Origin: Gigaspora margarita
Taxonomy: Eukaryota > Glomeromycota > Glomeromycetes > Diversisporales > Gigasporaceae
Reading direction: 5' to 3'
Assembly: GCA_009809945.1 (NCBI GenBank)
Contig: WTPW01000339.1
Coordinates: 1 to 64,000 of the forward strand
Length of the DNA: 64,000 nucleotides
The stretch's first letter is position 1; every line of letters starts with the position of its first letter. Under the pieces are notes generated by a model that did not search any database, was not told the DNA's origin, and saw only the letters and a program-made list of their open reading frames with translations. Made by a program: the position numbers and the translations under genes. Below, piece by piece: positions 13,641-25,605 of the stretch.

Positions 13641-14780
13641 ATAAAATTTATAACCCCTCATTCTATTTACAATATAAACACTTCAATATAGAGCAACCTA
13701 CACGTCGTTCTATTAAAAACATTTGCAATGCACATATTATTGCAATGTGGTNATCACAAAATAGAATTCAACATATTATTCCTATAGCAACCCAAATTGA
13801 TTGGAATGCTACATGTCTCTTCCTTAACAACAACCATAAACGCTCATACAATTATACTAACTTTCAGCTTTGCCAATCCAAATCATTCCAAATTAAAAAT
13901 TTACTCTATATGCTTCCTACATTGTTTTACCCTAACTCTCTAAATCCTAAATATTCTAAACTACAAAATGTATTTCTTGTAACCAATCTGAAAGCCAATT
14001 TCATTAGCTATCCTGTACTAGCTATAATAATATACCTCAAATTATTCATAATACTATTACACAATTTTCTTTTTCAGATCTCACAGATATAACAAATATT
14101 CAAATTCAACAACTTCGTACAAATATTAGTAATCACTAATGCTTAAATCCTACCTACCATTCTTCCTTTAATACTCTTTCATTTATCACTACTATCCAAT
14201 GCTTTATTCTACTCTCACTAATTAATACCATATCTCAATATTCTTCTTACAAGGTAGCTTCCAATATTGCTATTAAAATTCTTTTAAATATTTTTCATAA
14301 TTCTTATGAACAACTCTGGAAACCATACTGTGCTAAACTCGCCCAATGGAAAACCTTTTAACATTCTGGTTCAATATCAACTATTCTTCCAAATTCATAT
14401 ACTTCCATATATAAATATACTAGAATTCACTATACTTATAGTTGTATTTGTGGTCTTCCTGACCAGTTGCATGATGAAGATACAAATACATGTCCACCTA
14501 TTGGCTAAGCTCTTCGAAAAATTGATATCTGGTCTTATCAATGGATTAAATACAGTACAAATACTAACTCTATACTCCACATCCAAATCTAGGTGAGTTT
14601 TAACCACTCTAGTAGGTTTAGGTTGCAGATAAATTAGATAATTTAATTTTGTCTATAGTATGAGTCTCAACTCTTGTAATATAAATTGTATTAAATATTT
14701 GTGTAATATTGAGAAACCCCAAGAGGAATCTCATACTGTTTATTAATAAAGATAGAGACTAAATCTCACTTTAATTTTTA
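13641..14780 (+). pseudogene. LINE 3' coding remnant and tail
   Basis: Broken plus-strand frames (13745-14092 and 14306-14596) continue the LINE C-terminal region, with one N at 13752. The segment 14600-14780 is non-coding and contains AATAAAG (14743-14749). After it comes the palindrome arm shared in inverted form with 5150-5270. Confidence 0.55.
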
Positions 14781-15245
<465 letters not shown>

Positions 15246-15249
15246 TCAC

Positions 15250-16206
15250 AATTGCTTTATAATCACTATTACTTTTTTGAAAATTTTAAATAAATTTAAT
15301 AATAAAAATACCTCTTTATAATCATGAATATAGATATAAAAGTCTAAATATTATTTATGTAATATGAAAAGTTGTTTAGAAGAATCAAATATACTTACTT
15401 TAAGATTTTCATATAAATCAGAAAATTTTTTATTAATTCATTCATTATTTTACACTTCTGTAATAAAATATTTTTTTTCCATAAATGTAAAATAAAGAAA
15501 TATATTAATAAAAAGTTCTCCAATTTATATAAAAATTTTACAGTAAGTTTATTTTGTCCACCCAAACAACATTTCTTATTACAAAAAGTTAATTTATTTA
15601 ATTAGACTTAGATTTTAATATGTAACAACTACTAACATTTGTATATAAACATTTTTCAAAAAAAAATTTTAAATTTTTATATATGAATGCAAATAGTTGT
15701 CATGTATAAAAAGTCTAAATTTGACTAAATTAATCAACTTTTATGTAATAAAAAAGTTGTTTGGGAGGACAAAATACACTTACTATAAAATTTTTATGTA
15801 AATTGGTAACCTTTTTGTTAATACATTTCTTTATTTTACTTTCTGAGAAAAAAATTTTTTAACTTTTTTGTAGAAAAGTAAAATAAAGAAATGAATTAAT
15901 AAAATTTTCCAATTTATATAAAATTTACAATAAGTGTATTTTGTCCTTCCAAAAAACTTTTTTATTACATAAAAGTTGATTTATTTAATAACAGTTAGAC
16001 TTTTATATATAACAATTATTTGCATTCAAATATAAAATTTTTTAATCTTTTTTTAAAAAATTTTATTTATATTTTACTCCTTATATTCATGCTTATTTAT
16101 TATTTACATAAGGTGATTATGTAGAGATAATTCATTGTAAGTACACCTTTATATGATCACTATATAAGTGCATAGCAAAATGCATGATTATATAGAAGGA
16201 TGACTG
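15250..16206. repeat. Right arm palindromes of the Tc1/pogo-like element
   Basis: Two adjacent imperfect palindromes lie at about 15333-15609 and 15709-15993, each starting with AGTCTAAAT-type and ending with TTAGACTT-type sequence. Both centre on TAAAATAAAGAAAT motifs and contain GGACAAAATACACTTA or its inverse. They look like two copies of one foldback unit. The terminal 16150-16206 carries the inverted repeat of the element end. Confidence 0.55.
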
Positions 16207-16932
16207 TATATATATTATTACTTGAATGCCAATGATATCAATATCTAATATAAATTTTTAAATGACTAAACACACTATTATAATAATGTAAATTTTTACA
16301 AAAAAATTACTTAACAAACTAATTAATTATTTTGATTTTAAACTTGAGTACTGTATTTTAAAATTTAATAGTGAGAAATTTTTTGAATCTATAAATTCAC
16401 TAAATTAATCATAATAAATAAGAATAACCTATTATATTTACTATAATCACTTATTTATTTAAATATTGAAAAATGTTAGTGGCTTATTCAAAATACAAGT
16501 TTTGTTAAATCATTATCATTTTCAATATTATTTAAAAAGCCACAAATATTAAATTGTATTTTTTTTTTAAAATATATATAAATATATTTATAGTCTTATT
16601 TTTATAAATTACTTAGTTTTTTCTATTTACTTTAATAAATAAATTATATATTTTTTTTATTTTATTATTAATATTTTTTTAAATATATTAATTAAAAATA
16701 AAAATTAAAAAAGTATAAATGTGAAAGAAGAATAAAAGTAAGAAAATAAGAGTAAAAAAGAGAAAGTAAGAATGAAAAAGCAAGTAAAAAAGAGTATGTG
16801 AAAGAGAAAAAGTAGAAGAGAGAGATAAAATTTTTTTGTCTATTTGAGAACATAAAAAAAATTTTGAGAACATTAAATTAAATAAATATGTTCTTATAAA
16901 AACATAAATTTCAAACCAGATTTCCAATACTG

Positions 16933-17980
16933 GTTACAATAAACATGCTGACACTGACAGACAGACAGGGTCTACCAGGACAACCTAAATCCAATTAAAT
17001 AAGACTAGACAACTATATCAAGAGAGGTGTTATATCAGATAAGTGAATAGTTAAGGCTTTAGTCATTGATACTTCAGGATAACATTTTATCAACAAACAA
17101 CAACCACTGTAATAACAGTATTCAAGGCTCACAGTTGTATACATGCATAACAGAGATGCAAGGAATATAGTGTGTCCTATAAGAAATATTACTGTAAAGG
17201 TACAGGTTGGTAGCATAAAGGCATGGGTTATAGTAGTATGGATTAACCCATATTTTGTATATAGAAAGCTTGGATTGACATGAATTCTTACAAATTGAAC
17301 TGTTAATAGCTCAGGTTTTGCAATACTTTATAGTCACAATGGCATGGGCTTTGATATGAGTTGGTGGCATAATAGCATAGGTGTTGTTGGACCTGTTTGT
17401 ATATAGAGTTTTGAATTGGCATGGATTTTTTGGCTTATAGTGGGCTATATACTGGTGCCAATTGGACTGTTAATGATTTGGGTTTTGTACACTTTAAAAT
17501 GCTTAATTCTTATGCCACTATTATACAGTCATAGCAACAAATATAAACATTTAAATTTATATCATAATTAATATATTTTATTAATTTATTATATTCTAAA
17601 TAGTCAGATAAACCTAAGTTCAAATTCAATCAAATCTTTATAAAAAAAAGAATAAAAAAGAACAGAAAAGAAGAATAAAACCTCTACAAGCTCTAACCAT
17701 AACTAAAATATCATTCATAACAAATATTTTAAACATCATCATATAACTCCAACAATATTTACATATTGACTTAAATAACAACAAAATTGAAAATAATGAA
17801 ACCCAACAATGAAGGCTTCAATGATAACATCAAAATCATATCAATAAAAGCTTGACACCAAAGCAACAAAATCAAAATGCAATTAAATCAAAATGCTGAT
17901 TCAAATAAAAAAATCCCCCAAAAAAGAAGAAAAGTTTGTTTCAGTAACAAACTAAAAAGAAAAAAAAGAAAAAAGATCAA
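16933..17980. other. Non-coding stretch with a two-unit repeat
   Basis: Two similar blocks lie at about 17254-17330 and 17397-17505 (TTGTATATAGA..., CTGTTAATAG/ATTTGGGTTTTG, ACTTTA), a tandem duplication of about 145 bp. No gene is supported; the frame at 17013-17216 (minus) has no family features. Confidence 0.4.
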
Positions 17981-18490
17981 AGTCAAGCAAAACCAGCAAA
18001 AAAGCAGGGAAGTAGAATTAGTAAAAGTACAAAAAGGCAAAACTAACAGAAGTGCGACATGGTAAAACAGGAAAAATTCAACAAGGCAAACCAATAAATG
18101 CAAAAAGACAATCTAGCAAAAATCTAAGCTGAAATTAGTAATGCAAAAAATGCAAATCAGTGAAAGTGCAAAAAGGTAAATTAGCAAAAATTCAAGAAGA
18201 CAAGAATAGCAAAGTGCAAGAAGACAAAATCAGCAAAGTGCAAAAAACAAAGCACAAGAAGGTAAAATTAGTGAAGTACAAGGTAAAAATCAGTGAAAAT
18301 GTAAAGACAAAACTCACAAAAGCACAAGAAGGCAAAATCAAAGGAAGAAGAACTAGCAAAAATTTAAAAAGCAAAAACAGCAAAGTGTAAGAAAGCAAAC
18401 TATCGAAAGTGCAAGAAGACAAGAGTAGCAAAGTGCAAGAATGCAGAACTAGTAAAAGTATAGAAGGCAAAATAGTAAAGTGCAGCAAAA
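17980..18490. repeat. Degenerate about 24-bp tandem array
   Basis: Units of the type AGCAAAGTGCAAGAAGACAA repeat with many variants. Both strands give low-complexity frames (Lys-rich on plus, Leu/Ser/Cys-rich on minus), which I regard as products of the repeat and not genes. Confidence 0.6.
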
Positions 18491-19290
18491 CAAACAGAAA
18501 AAAGAGCAAAATGAAAAAAACAAAACTTCAAACAAAATAAAAAGAAGAAAATCAAGAAAATTTAAAAACCCAACACTGAAATGACTTACTAAAATTATCA
18601 AAGAAATACTCAAATACTGAATCCATAAGAGAATGAGAAATATTATTATAAAGAAATAAAACAAAAAAAAAAATACAAATGAAAAAAATTACTAGAAAAG
18701 AACAGAATGTTGAAAGACCAAAAATATCACTGAACCTAAAGAATCTAAAGCAAAAAAATGTTAATTTAAGACTAGTAACATAACACAAAAAAAATAAAAA
18801 TAAAAAAAGCATAAAAGAGTACAAAAAAAAGTTCTAGATGATCTTCAGATCTAAATTCAGATCAGATTATGGACTGTTCCAACCCTAATCTGATACCGAA
18901 TTTCATGTACATACCCATATGGGCAAATTTGTTTCTATTCAATATTGCCACAATTCAAGTTTATCACATATGATGATCAAAACTTGACCTTAACCAATCA
19001 AATTAATAAAGTGATATTTGCCAATCAAAAGTGATTAACATTGATAACAATTTATTGTCAAACAATTTATTATCAAATTATTTATTATTAGCAAAACTTT
19101 ATTTAATTATATATTTTTAAATAGTAATTTGATTCTATATTTCTGTCATCACCTTTACTAGAGACGCATTTCAAATTTAGCTCATATTAAATTAAACAAT
19201 ATTACTTATACACATTTGATCTAAATTAATTAAAATAATTGATGTTTATCTAAAATGTCTAGTATTTTTATTTTTTTGTTGACTATATAT
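18491..19290. other. A-rich non-coding stretch
   Basis: Dominated by A-runs to 18840, then AT-rich DNA. No gene, RNA or boundary signal was found. Confidence 0.4.
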
Positions 19291-19690
19291 TGTTATCCTA
19301 TATCTTCTTCTTTTAAGATAGTAGGTAACTAGAGTAATCTTAGACAGTAAACTCTTTGTGTAACCTTACTTGTTACTGTAATTTATCTAAGTCAAAAGGC
19401 GTTTTTCAAAAAAACTTAACAAAGAAGATTTATGGCATTTTGCAATTACGAAAAAGGCAACAATTAAAAGTATATGAAGATACTAGTAACTAATTAATTT
19501 GTATAGTAAATAATTGTTTTATTTATTGAAGAGCATGAAGACTCAATATTGAACTTGGAGTCCACATCAGCTGCTTTTATACATTTTGATTTTTCACAAA
19601 TGTAATAGGCTATATCTATTACATGTACAATGTATGCTATATCTTCTATTAATAAAATATATACAGTTGAACCTCCCAAAACTGATCCTG
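19290..19690 (-). pseudogene. hAT transposase 3'-end remnant
   Basis: A minus-strand frame (19494-19694) encodes Asp/Ile-rich sequence (EDIAYIVHVIDIAYYICEKS) of the kind found at the C-terminus of fungal hAT transposases. The identification is tentative. The downstream 3' flank (19290-19490) matches 63240-63460 in inverted orientation, where it follows a better hAT-like fragment, and more weakly 23305-23480. The TA/CAGTTGAACC MITE begins inside this segment. Confidence 0.4.
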
Positions 19691-19849
19691 TCAAAACTGA
19701 TAACCTGTCAAATCTGATAAAAAATTAATCTACCAAGTCCATTTCTGTTATATGAATCTAATAGTTTATAATGATTTCAAATCCAATAGCCTTTCAATAC
19801 TGATACAAAACCTGTTTACCATGCATACTGGTTTGGGAAGGTTCAACTA
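19664..19849. mobile_element. 186-bp Tc1/pogo-like MITE
   Basis: The left end is CAGTTGAACCTCCCAAAACT. The right end inverted reads TAGTTGAACCTTCCCAAACC. TA flanks both sides (19662-19663 and 19850-19851). One terminal base has mutated on the right. Internal TGATA/CTGATAA motifs repeat. No protein. Confidence 0.8.
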
Positions 19850-20556
19850 TAGTATAAATAATATAAATGTAATATATGAAATAAATGACATATGTGTAAT
19901 AAATAAAATATAGAGTATATATACTATAAATATGAATGTTTTATAAATGCCATATATGCACTTTGGCATGCAGTAGATCGCCTAACCAATCAAATTGTAG
20001 ATCCTATACTTGATTGTTCATTGGTTCCAATATTGGCAAATAGTGGTTGTACATGGATGATCTATAACTCATTCAAACCATCTCAATGAGCTGAGTCGAA
20101 TAGTATTTGTTCATCGAATTCTGGTTACTGGATCAAGAATTATGCCCGTTTTTGTGTATTTTTATAGGTCAACAATATCTAGTAATTAATATTTTAGTTT
20201 TGAGATTAGTGAATAATAAATGAAGTAAAAAAAAAACCAATTTGTAAGGTCTAACTGAATGAATAAATTTATACTACAATACTGAAACTATTCTTGTATT
20301 CTGAATAAATTGTTTAAAGATCTTTGCCATATACTGCACATAGCCCCATGCTTTTATATTGTCTATATATTCTTGTTTTTATTTGTGCTTAAATTTCTAT
20401 CAAATACAACCAACTCAGTATAATGCTTATGACAAAGTTGATCACTAATAAGTTTCTATGCTTGTGTGATCTTAAAAAACAGTTGTGGGATCTAGTTTTG
20501 TCGAATGTTGTTGACACAGCTGGTCATCTAATTTGGTTCTACCTTTAAACTTGGAG
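19850..20556. other. Non-coding, one member of the GATCC-hairpin family
   Basis: About 20045-20180 matches, in reverse complement, 22680-22810 (CAAGAATTATGCC... and CATCTCAATGAGCTGAGTCG). It is a diverged member of the hairpin family seen inside the TAAGGGAG elements. No gene. Confidence 0.45.
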
Positions 20557-20963
20557 TAGGAATAGCAAATGTTTTAAAACATCATGTTTTAAAACATGTT
20601 TTAAATGTTTTAAAACATTTAAATTTTTTAATAAAAAACAATAAAAATCATATATTTATCTATTGCCAATCAGATTGTAGAATTTAATTACATGATTATA
20701 TCATATCTAAAGTAGCTATCTATCTGAAGTTGCTATTTTAAATATATAACATCACCTAGTTAGAATTATGTACATACATGAAAATTTAATTTTAGATCTT
20801 AATATTAGTCATATACTACTTTATTTATCTAAAGTAGCAGCTTGAATCAATTGCAACTTCAGATTCAACATTTTTATATAATATTTAATAAAAAACACAA
20901 AAAATGTTTTAAAACATGTTTTAAAACACAAAAAAATAAAAAACATGTTTTTTGCCATCCCTA
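20557..20963. mobile_element. 407-bp hAT-like MITE
   Basis: The left end is TAGGAATAGCAAATG. The right end inverted is TAGGGATGGCAAAAAACATG, a classical hAT terminus. Perfect 8-bp duplication ACTTGGAG at 20549-20556 and 20964-20971. Subterminal CATGTTTTAAAACATG palindromes occur near both ends, possibly transposase-binding sites (inference). No protein. Confidence 0.93.
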
Positions 20964-20971
20964 ACTTGGAG

Positions 20972-22370
20972 CAGCTTGACCCTTCATAGTTTTAGATAAA
21001 AGATTTGGTGTCAGTTTGCAAAATTTTTGCCATATATCACACCTGGCCCTGTATTCTTGCATGGTAAGCCCTTTGCTATCATTACTAGTAAAAGTTACAC
21101 CCAAATAAAATTATCATAGAATCAGTGCAAGATCATTGAAGCTGAAGTCTTGTTGAATGTAAGACAAAATTTCATACCACTATATTAAAAAAATATGGGG
21201 CTTCGAAAAGTAAGTATCACTTTTTATTATTACATTAAACAAATTAACCAATCAGAGGACAGATCCTCAATAATCATATAGAAATAAATATGCCAATATG
21301 CCATCCACCATAGCATAGCAGGCTTTATTATGATTGGTTGATTTTGAAGATCATCTCATCATATTAAACTCTTATTAAAATAACGATTTGCTGTTACAAG
21401 AATGGATCTGGTGCCACATATACGTAACCAGTTAAGGTAAACCAAAAAAAATTCGAAAGTTCAAGCTTTACTTTATATACTGCCAAAGTAATTCAGTAAA
21501 CCAAGAGGTAATTCAGAAGTTAGATGAGAGGTATATCTAGACGTTTCAATTTAACCAATATAACTTACAGTATTTTAAACTCAGTAAAATGACAGTAAAT
21601 TTAAAAGGTTTATATCACTAATCTATTTATTTATAACTTAATTATTATTCTAAAGACAGATACATACTGCCAGTAAAACAGCTTAATGACATGAAGCAAT
21701 AAAAACATAAGCTTGTGAACTTGTAAGTGATTAAGACATAGTATTATAGCTAAGAATATTAAAGCATAGAGTTTGTTATGTCTATTATTAATTTAGAAAT
21801 AGAGTTATATTTGGTTTGTATTAATTAACTGTTTTTATAACAATTAAAATTTGTTATATACTGTAATTTTTATTGTCTTTTATAATAAATGTTTCATTTT
21901 TTTTTTGTGCTTATTATTATTTTTATTTTAATTCATGTAATTGTATTTTTTTAAATAAGATCTTGGATTATATGATTCTATTTGTATTGGGATTATGATC
22001 TTAAAATCAGAGTTGTTAATTTTTATAGTAATGTATTTATTAATACAAATTAATTTTATACAGTATTGAAATAATTAGTCATTACAGTAATTAGTTTCGT
22101 ATAAAATATTGCCTTGCAAATAATTTGATTAACCAATGATAATTTTGCAATATCATAGGATGATCTACAAAAATTAGCCAATTACAATGAAAGCCCGCTA
22201 TGCTATCCAATGATGTTCAACAAGCCTATACATAACAAGACTGACAAGATGTACAATCACATGGCATTCAAACATGTACCACACTGTACAATGAACTTCT
22301 ATATAAAACAAACCCGAGCTATTACAAATATTACCAACACCATACCATATCACTACCCGTATCACTTTTT
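20972..22370. other. Non-coding, copies of a dispersed AT-rich motif
   Basis: Copies of the motif described at 840-915 occur at about 21310-21365 (plus) and 22125-22205 (minus). The small frame at 22210-22395 shows no family features. No other structure is evident. Confidence 0.4.
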
Positions 22371-22535
22371 TATAGGGGTGCAGTGTATATTATAGTTATT
22401 GTATGGGTTGTAGTGAATAATCCAGTTACAAACAGGTTCATATTCTGTGCCTTCAGCACAGGATTTAAATATGGACTCGTGTATGTAACAGGTTATTCCA
22501 CATACCCATATAATAACTATTTTATTGCACGGTAT
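22371..22535. repeat. Imperfect foldback repeat, about 165 bp
   Basis: GTGCAGTGTATATTATAGTT with the following TATGGG and TAATCC blocks is mirrored in inverted form by GGTTATTCC, CCCATA, TAACTAT and TTGCAC at the right. No target duplication could be identified. Confidence 0.5.
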
Positions 22536-23495
22536 CTGACATAACAATCCCATGCCAATAAGTAAATAAAAAAAGCATGGTTTGTCACATAAACCTGTAC
22601 AATAAGGTCAACTGCTGTCTAGAATAGTGTAAACAAATTTGTAATTCACATATTAATGTATATACGTTGTTAGACCCATAAAAACGCCTAAAAGTATACC
22701 GGCGATAATTCTTGATCCCGTGATCTGAATTTAATAAAACTACCACCATCGTGACCGTCTCGATGCAAGCTTTCGAATGGTACCAAAATCATCTTGATTG
22801 GACCGTTCTAGCTCATGCTAGTTAAAACTGAATGATTGGTCTTTACAATCGCCCTACTGCGCCCAAGTCTCATTGGTCAACGAATACTGCGCCACCCGTG
22901 ACACAGAATATCGGACATTTCGAGTAATCCTAGACATTTGAGTTAATCACAGACATGTCTGTCATTCTAGACATTTGGGACATAACAGTTTTAATAGTTA
23001 TAATTAACATATCTAATATAGCTAATATTTAGGACATATCTAATATATTTATTATCTTTATTATATTTATTATAGCCATTATATTTAGCATTAGCATATA
23101 TCAAATATATCGATTATATAGATTTCTTTATTTATTACTGTATTTATTTCTATTAGCCACACATGTATAAATACTCAAGGTTTTTCCTTTGCTAAAAAGC
23201 AGAGTGAAGAATCTCTGGTTTATTGAATAAAATAGAAGTGAAGTAGTGTGTCTTCACTGAAATACATTTGATACAATTCTTAGTATCCTCATAAACTATT
23301 AATTGTGGCCTCTTTCATAATTGCAAATCCCCCAAGCCTCTTTACAAAATACTGCCCAAATAACAGTATCCCTTCTGACCCTTGCATACCACAGTAATTA
23401 GTGTAAATTATATAAAGTATCTCCCTGTATTAGTCACTCTAGTCTCTAGCATTTTTCTAAAGAGGTAGAAATCTAGGTTGACAACGTATATGGAC
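22536..23495. other. Non-coding; GATCC-hairpin half and hAT 3' flank copy
   Basis: 22680-22810 is the partner of 20045-20180. 23305-23480 resembles the 3' flank of the hAT remnants (CTCTTTCATAATTGCAAAT). A TATAAATACTC box at about 23167 and nearby AATAAAATAG hint at a promoter/terminator pair, possibly a solo LTR, but no duplication was found. Confidence 0.35.
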
Positions 23496-23646
23496 TAGAG
23501 ATTCGCATTTGATGCGCATGTTTCCGAACTATGACTATCGAAAAATTTTTTATTTTCTTATTATTTTTATCATGTGCACATTAACACGCATGATTCAAAA
23601 ATTAGTAAAATACGCATTAATGCACATGATTCACTACCCACCTCTA
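23496..23646. mobile_element. 151-bp hAT-like MITE, TAGAGATGGG family
   Basis: The left end is TAGAGATTCGCATTTGATGC. The right end inverted is TAGAGGTGGGTAGTG. Interior ATGCGCAT/CATGTGCACATTAA motifs. Flanks ATATGGAC and ATATGAAT agree at 6 of 8 positions, so the duplication is decayed. A related 5' end occurs at 47376. Confidence 0.65.
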
Positions 23647-23703
23647 ATATGAATGTATCGGAATTGTTTTGTATTACTCTGAGATAGAAAATTATAGTAT
23701 GTA

Positions 23704-24797
23704 CAGTGGCCTACCATATTATTGTGAACACTTTTTAAAAATTTATACAGAGCTAAATATTTATGATATTAAGCTAAAAATTAAATTAGAAATTCTTTAA
23801 ATCTATATCTTTTAAATAAAAAAAAGTTTAAAAAATTTTATGCTACAGTTTTTGAGATAATTAAGTTTAAGCAAAATTTTAGATTTTTATAATTGACCGA
23901 TTTTCTAAAATTTAATATAGTTTACATAGTAACTAGAATTACTAAATAAAGTAATATATAAACTTAAATTTTTTTATTAATAAACTAGCAATTTTTTTAA
24001 ATAAAGTTATTTTGTATAACAAATTGCACATATTTTAAAAATTTTATAATTTTTCAAAAAATTTTTATTAATTACTATATATAGTAATAAAATTACTATA
24101 TTTGGGGGACATCTAAAGTGGAGGCAAATCATGTGATCAACCACCAATCAAATTATAGAATTTTGATGATCGCCGGTGAAGCAAAACTAGAAATAAAAGC
24201 AAAAAACTTGAAAAATACAAAGAACGGCAGTCTAAACCTACCTCGATGTGTTAATCAAAAATGTCGGGAAGGCAATTTTGCTTATATATAACTATCTAAA
24301 ACTTAATCTAACCCAATATAGGACTAACCCAACCCTAAAGTTAAATGAAAAAATTATTAAATATGAGTTGCCTCCACTTTAGACATCCCCTATATTTGGA
24401 GGTTTGAATTAATAATTGTATTACTATATTTAGAAATAATAACTACCTTAAAATTTTTTAAAATTTTATAAAAATTTGAGATTATATGTAATTTGTCATA
24501 CTGAATAATTTTACTTATTTTTGAAATTCAATTAGCTTAATAAAAAATTAATTTTTGCTATACAATTATTATTTTAATTAATTTTGTACAACAATAAAAA
24601 TTGGTCAAATATAAAAATCTAATATTTTACTTAAACTTAATTATTTTAGAAACTGTAGTATAAAATTTTTTAAACTTTTTTTTATTTAAAAGATATAGAT
24701 TTAAAGCATTTATAATTTAATTTTTAGCTTAATATCTTAAATATTTAGCTCTGTATAAATTTTTAAAAAGTGTCCACAATAATATGATAGGCCAATG
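23704..24797. mobile_element. Long-TIR Tc1-like foldback element
   Basis: The ends CAGTGGCCTACCATATTATT and inverted CATTGGCCTATCATATTATT are flanked by TA (23702-23703 and 24798-24799). The arms are inverted repeats of several hundred bp, sharing for example ATTTATACAGAGCTAAATAT. The terminus resembles Tc1 elements. There is no transposase. It carries a hAT-like MITE near its centre; without that insertion it would be about 800 bp. Confidence 0.85.
24105..24390. mobile_element. 286-bp hAT-like MITE inside the Tc1-like foldback
   Basis: Termini GGGGACATCTAAAGTGGAGG and inverted GGGGATGTCTAAAGTGGAGG. Perfect 8-bp duplication TATATTTG at 24097-24104 and 24391-24398. It is inserted near the symmetry axis of 23704-24797, so it is the younger of the two. 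A related but damaged copy lies at about 47902-48035. Confidence 0.93.
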
Positions 24798-24799
24798 TA

Positions 24800-25329
24800 G
24801 TACTATGATAGAATAAAATCAGGTATTAATGTTGTTTATCGCATCTATTCGCAAAAATATCATTATTGACTCACTTGTCCCTATTATGTACCAATAACAT
24901 TATCAGCATATTGCAGCACAACCGTTATTGGACTTTCAATTGTAATTTGCATTGAACACAATCTTTCTAATCTATAAAAGACTTAGTTTAAAATATAATT
25001 GCAAGTCTTATGAAAGTTTTACTTGGCGTTAATCATATAATAAATTCTATTTCCAAGGTTTTTAATTTAAGATGCACTAAATATACGAATTCAATCATAC
25101 AATGTTACTGGTTCAAACATGACTGCATTGTGCAAATGCCAAATTTATTAAAATGTGATCACTAAAAAAGTCATAATAAGATCGTTATAGTGATGTAACC
25201 AATATAATACAAATAATTTATTCTAGTGGATGTTAACTACAAATCACGCCAATCCCAGCATAAAGAAGGCCCTACTTTATTAGTGATATCGTTATTAGCA
25301 AATACACCACATACACTATATGAACATAA
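24800..25329. other. Non-coding gap downstream of the membrane-tail gene
   Basis: AT-rich, no frame or repeat boundary detected. Confidence 0.4.
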
Positions 25330-25605
25330 TAACTATAGATGCAATAAAAGATGATATAGCAAAATTTGTGTTAAAATGTAACTGCTAATAAAATCAAGTA
25401 TTGCATATGAATGAAAGAATAATATAAACAACATTAAGTAATAATATAAGCCTATGATTTGCCAATAATTGAAAAGAAAAAGTAAACTATAGAAATGGTA
25501 GCAGAATATGAAACTGTAAAAAGTTTTATAATATCACTAACTCTAAAAAATCAAATATTAAAGTTGCCACGAAAGACATAATCATAAATATAAACTAACA
25601 TAAGT
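25330..25605 (-). pseudogene. Decayed third copy of the membrane module
   Basis: Immediately downstream of the last open frame, the minus strand carries HSYAILDFISSYILTQIL. It aligns with FNSFAMFDLISDSVLTQIL and FHTFAIFDFINSSVLVQNL in the two intact modules. Stops and shifts disrupt it. It shows the tail was once at least three modules long, or that a third copy was appended and lost. Confidence 0.6.

Larger units (their letters stand above)
5640..14780 (+). mobile_element. Decayed LINE (non-LTR retrotransposon) with EN, RT and RNase H
   Basis: Successive plus-strand pieces show a gag-like ORF1, an AP-type endonuclease (GDFNA at 9670-9684, SDH at 9899-9907), a reverse transcriptase (YMDD at 11366-11377) and an RNase H domain (YTDGS near 13201). 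This order matches I-type/Tad-like LINEs of fungi. The frame is interrupted many times by TAA/TAG and shifts, so it is inactive. The 3' part carries an AATAAA-type signal near 14742-14748. The 5' limit is approximate. It lies inside the arms of the Tc1/pogo-like element and is itself split by a 286-bp MITE at 12003-12288. Confidence 0.85.

Noticed and set aside
17877..18509. Lys-rich or Leu/Ser-rich proteins on either strand
   Set aside because: Explained by a degenerate 24-bp A-rich tandem array; no start context, domain or codon pattern of a gene.
23160..23240. Possible solo LTR promoter (TATAAATACTC, AATAAA)
   Set aside because: No TG...CA ends or target duplication could be found around it.
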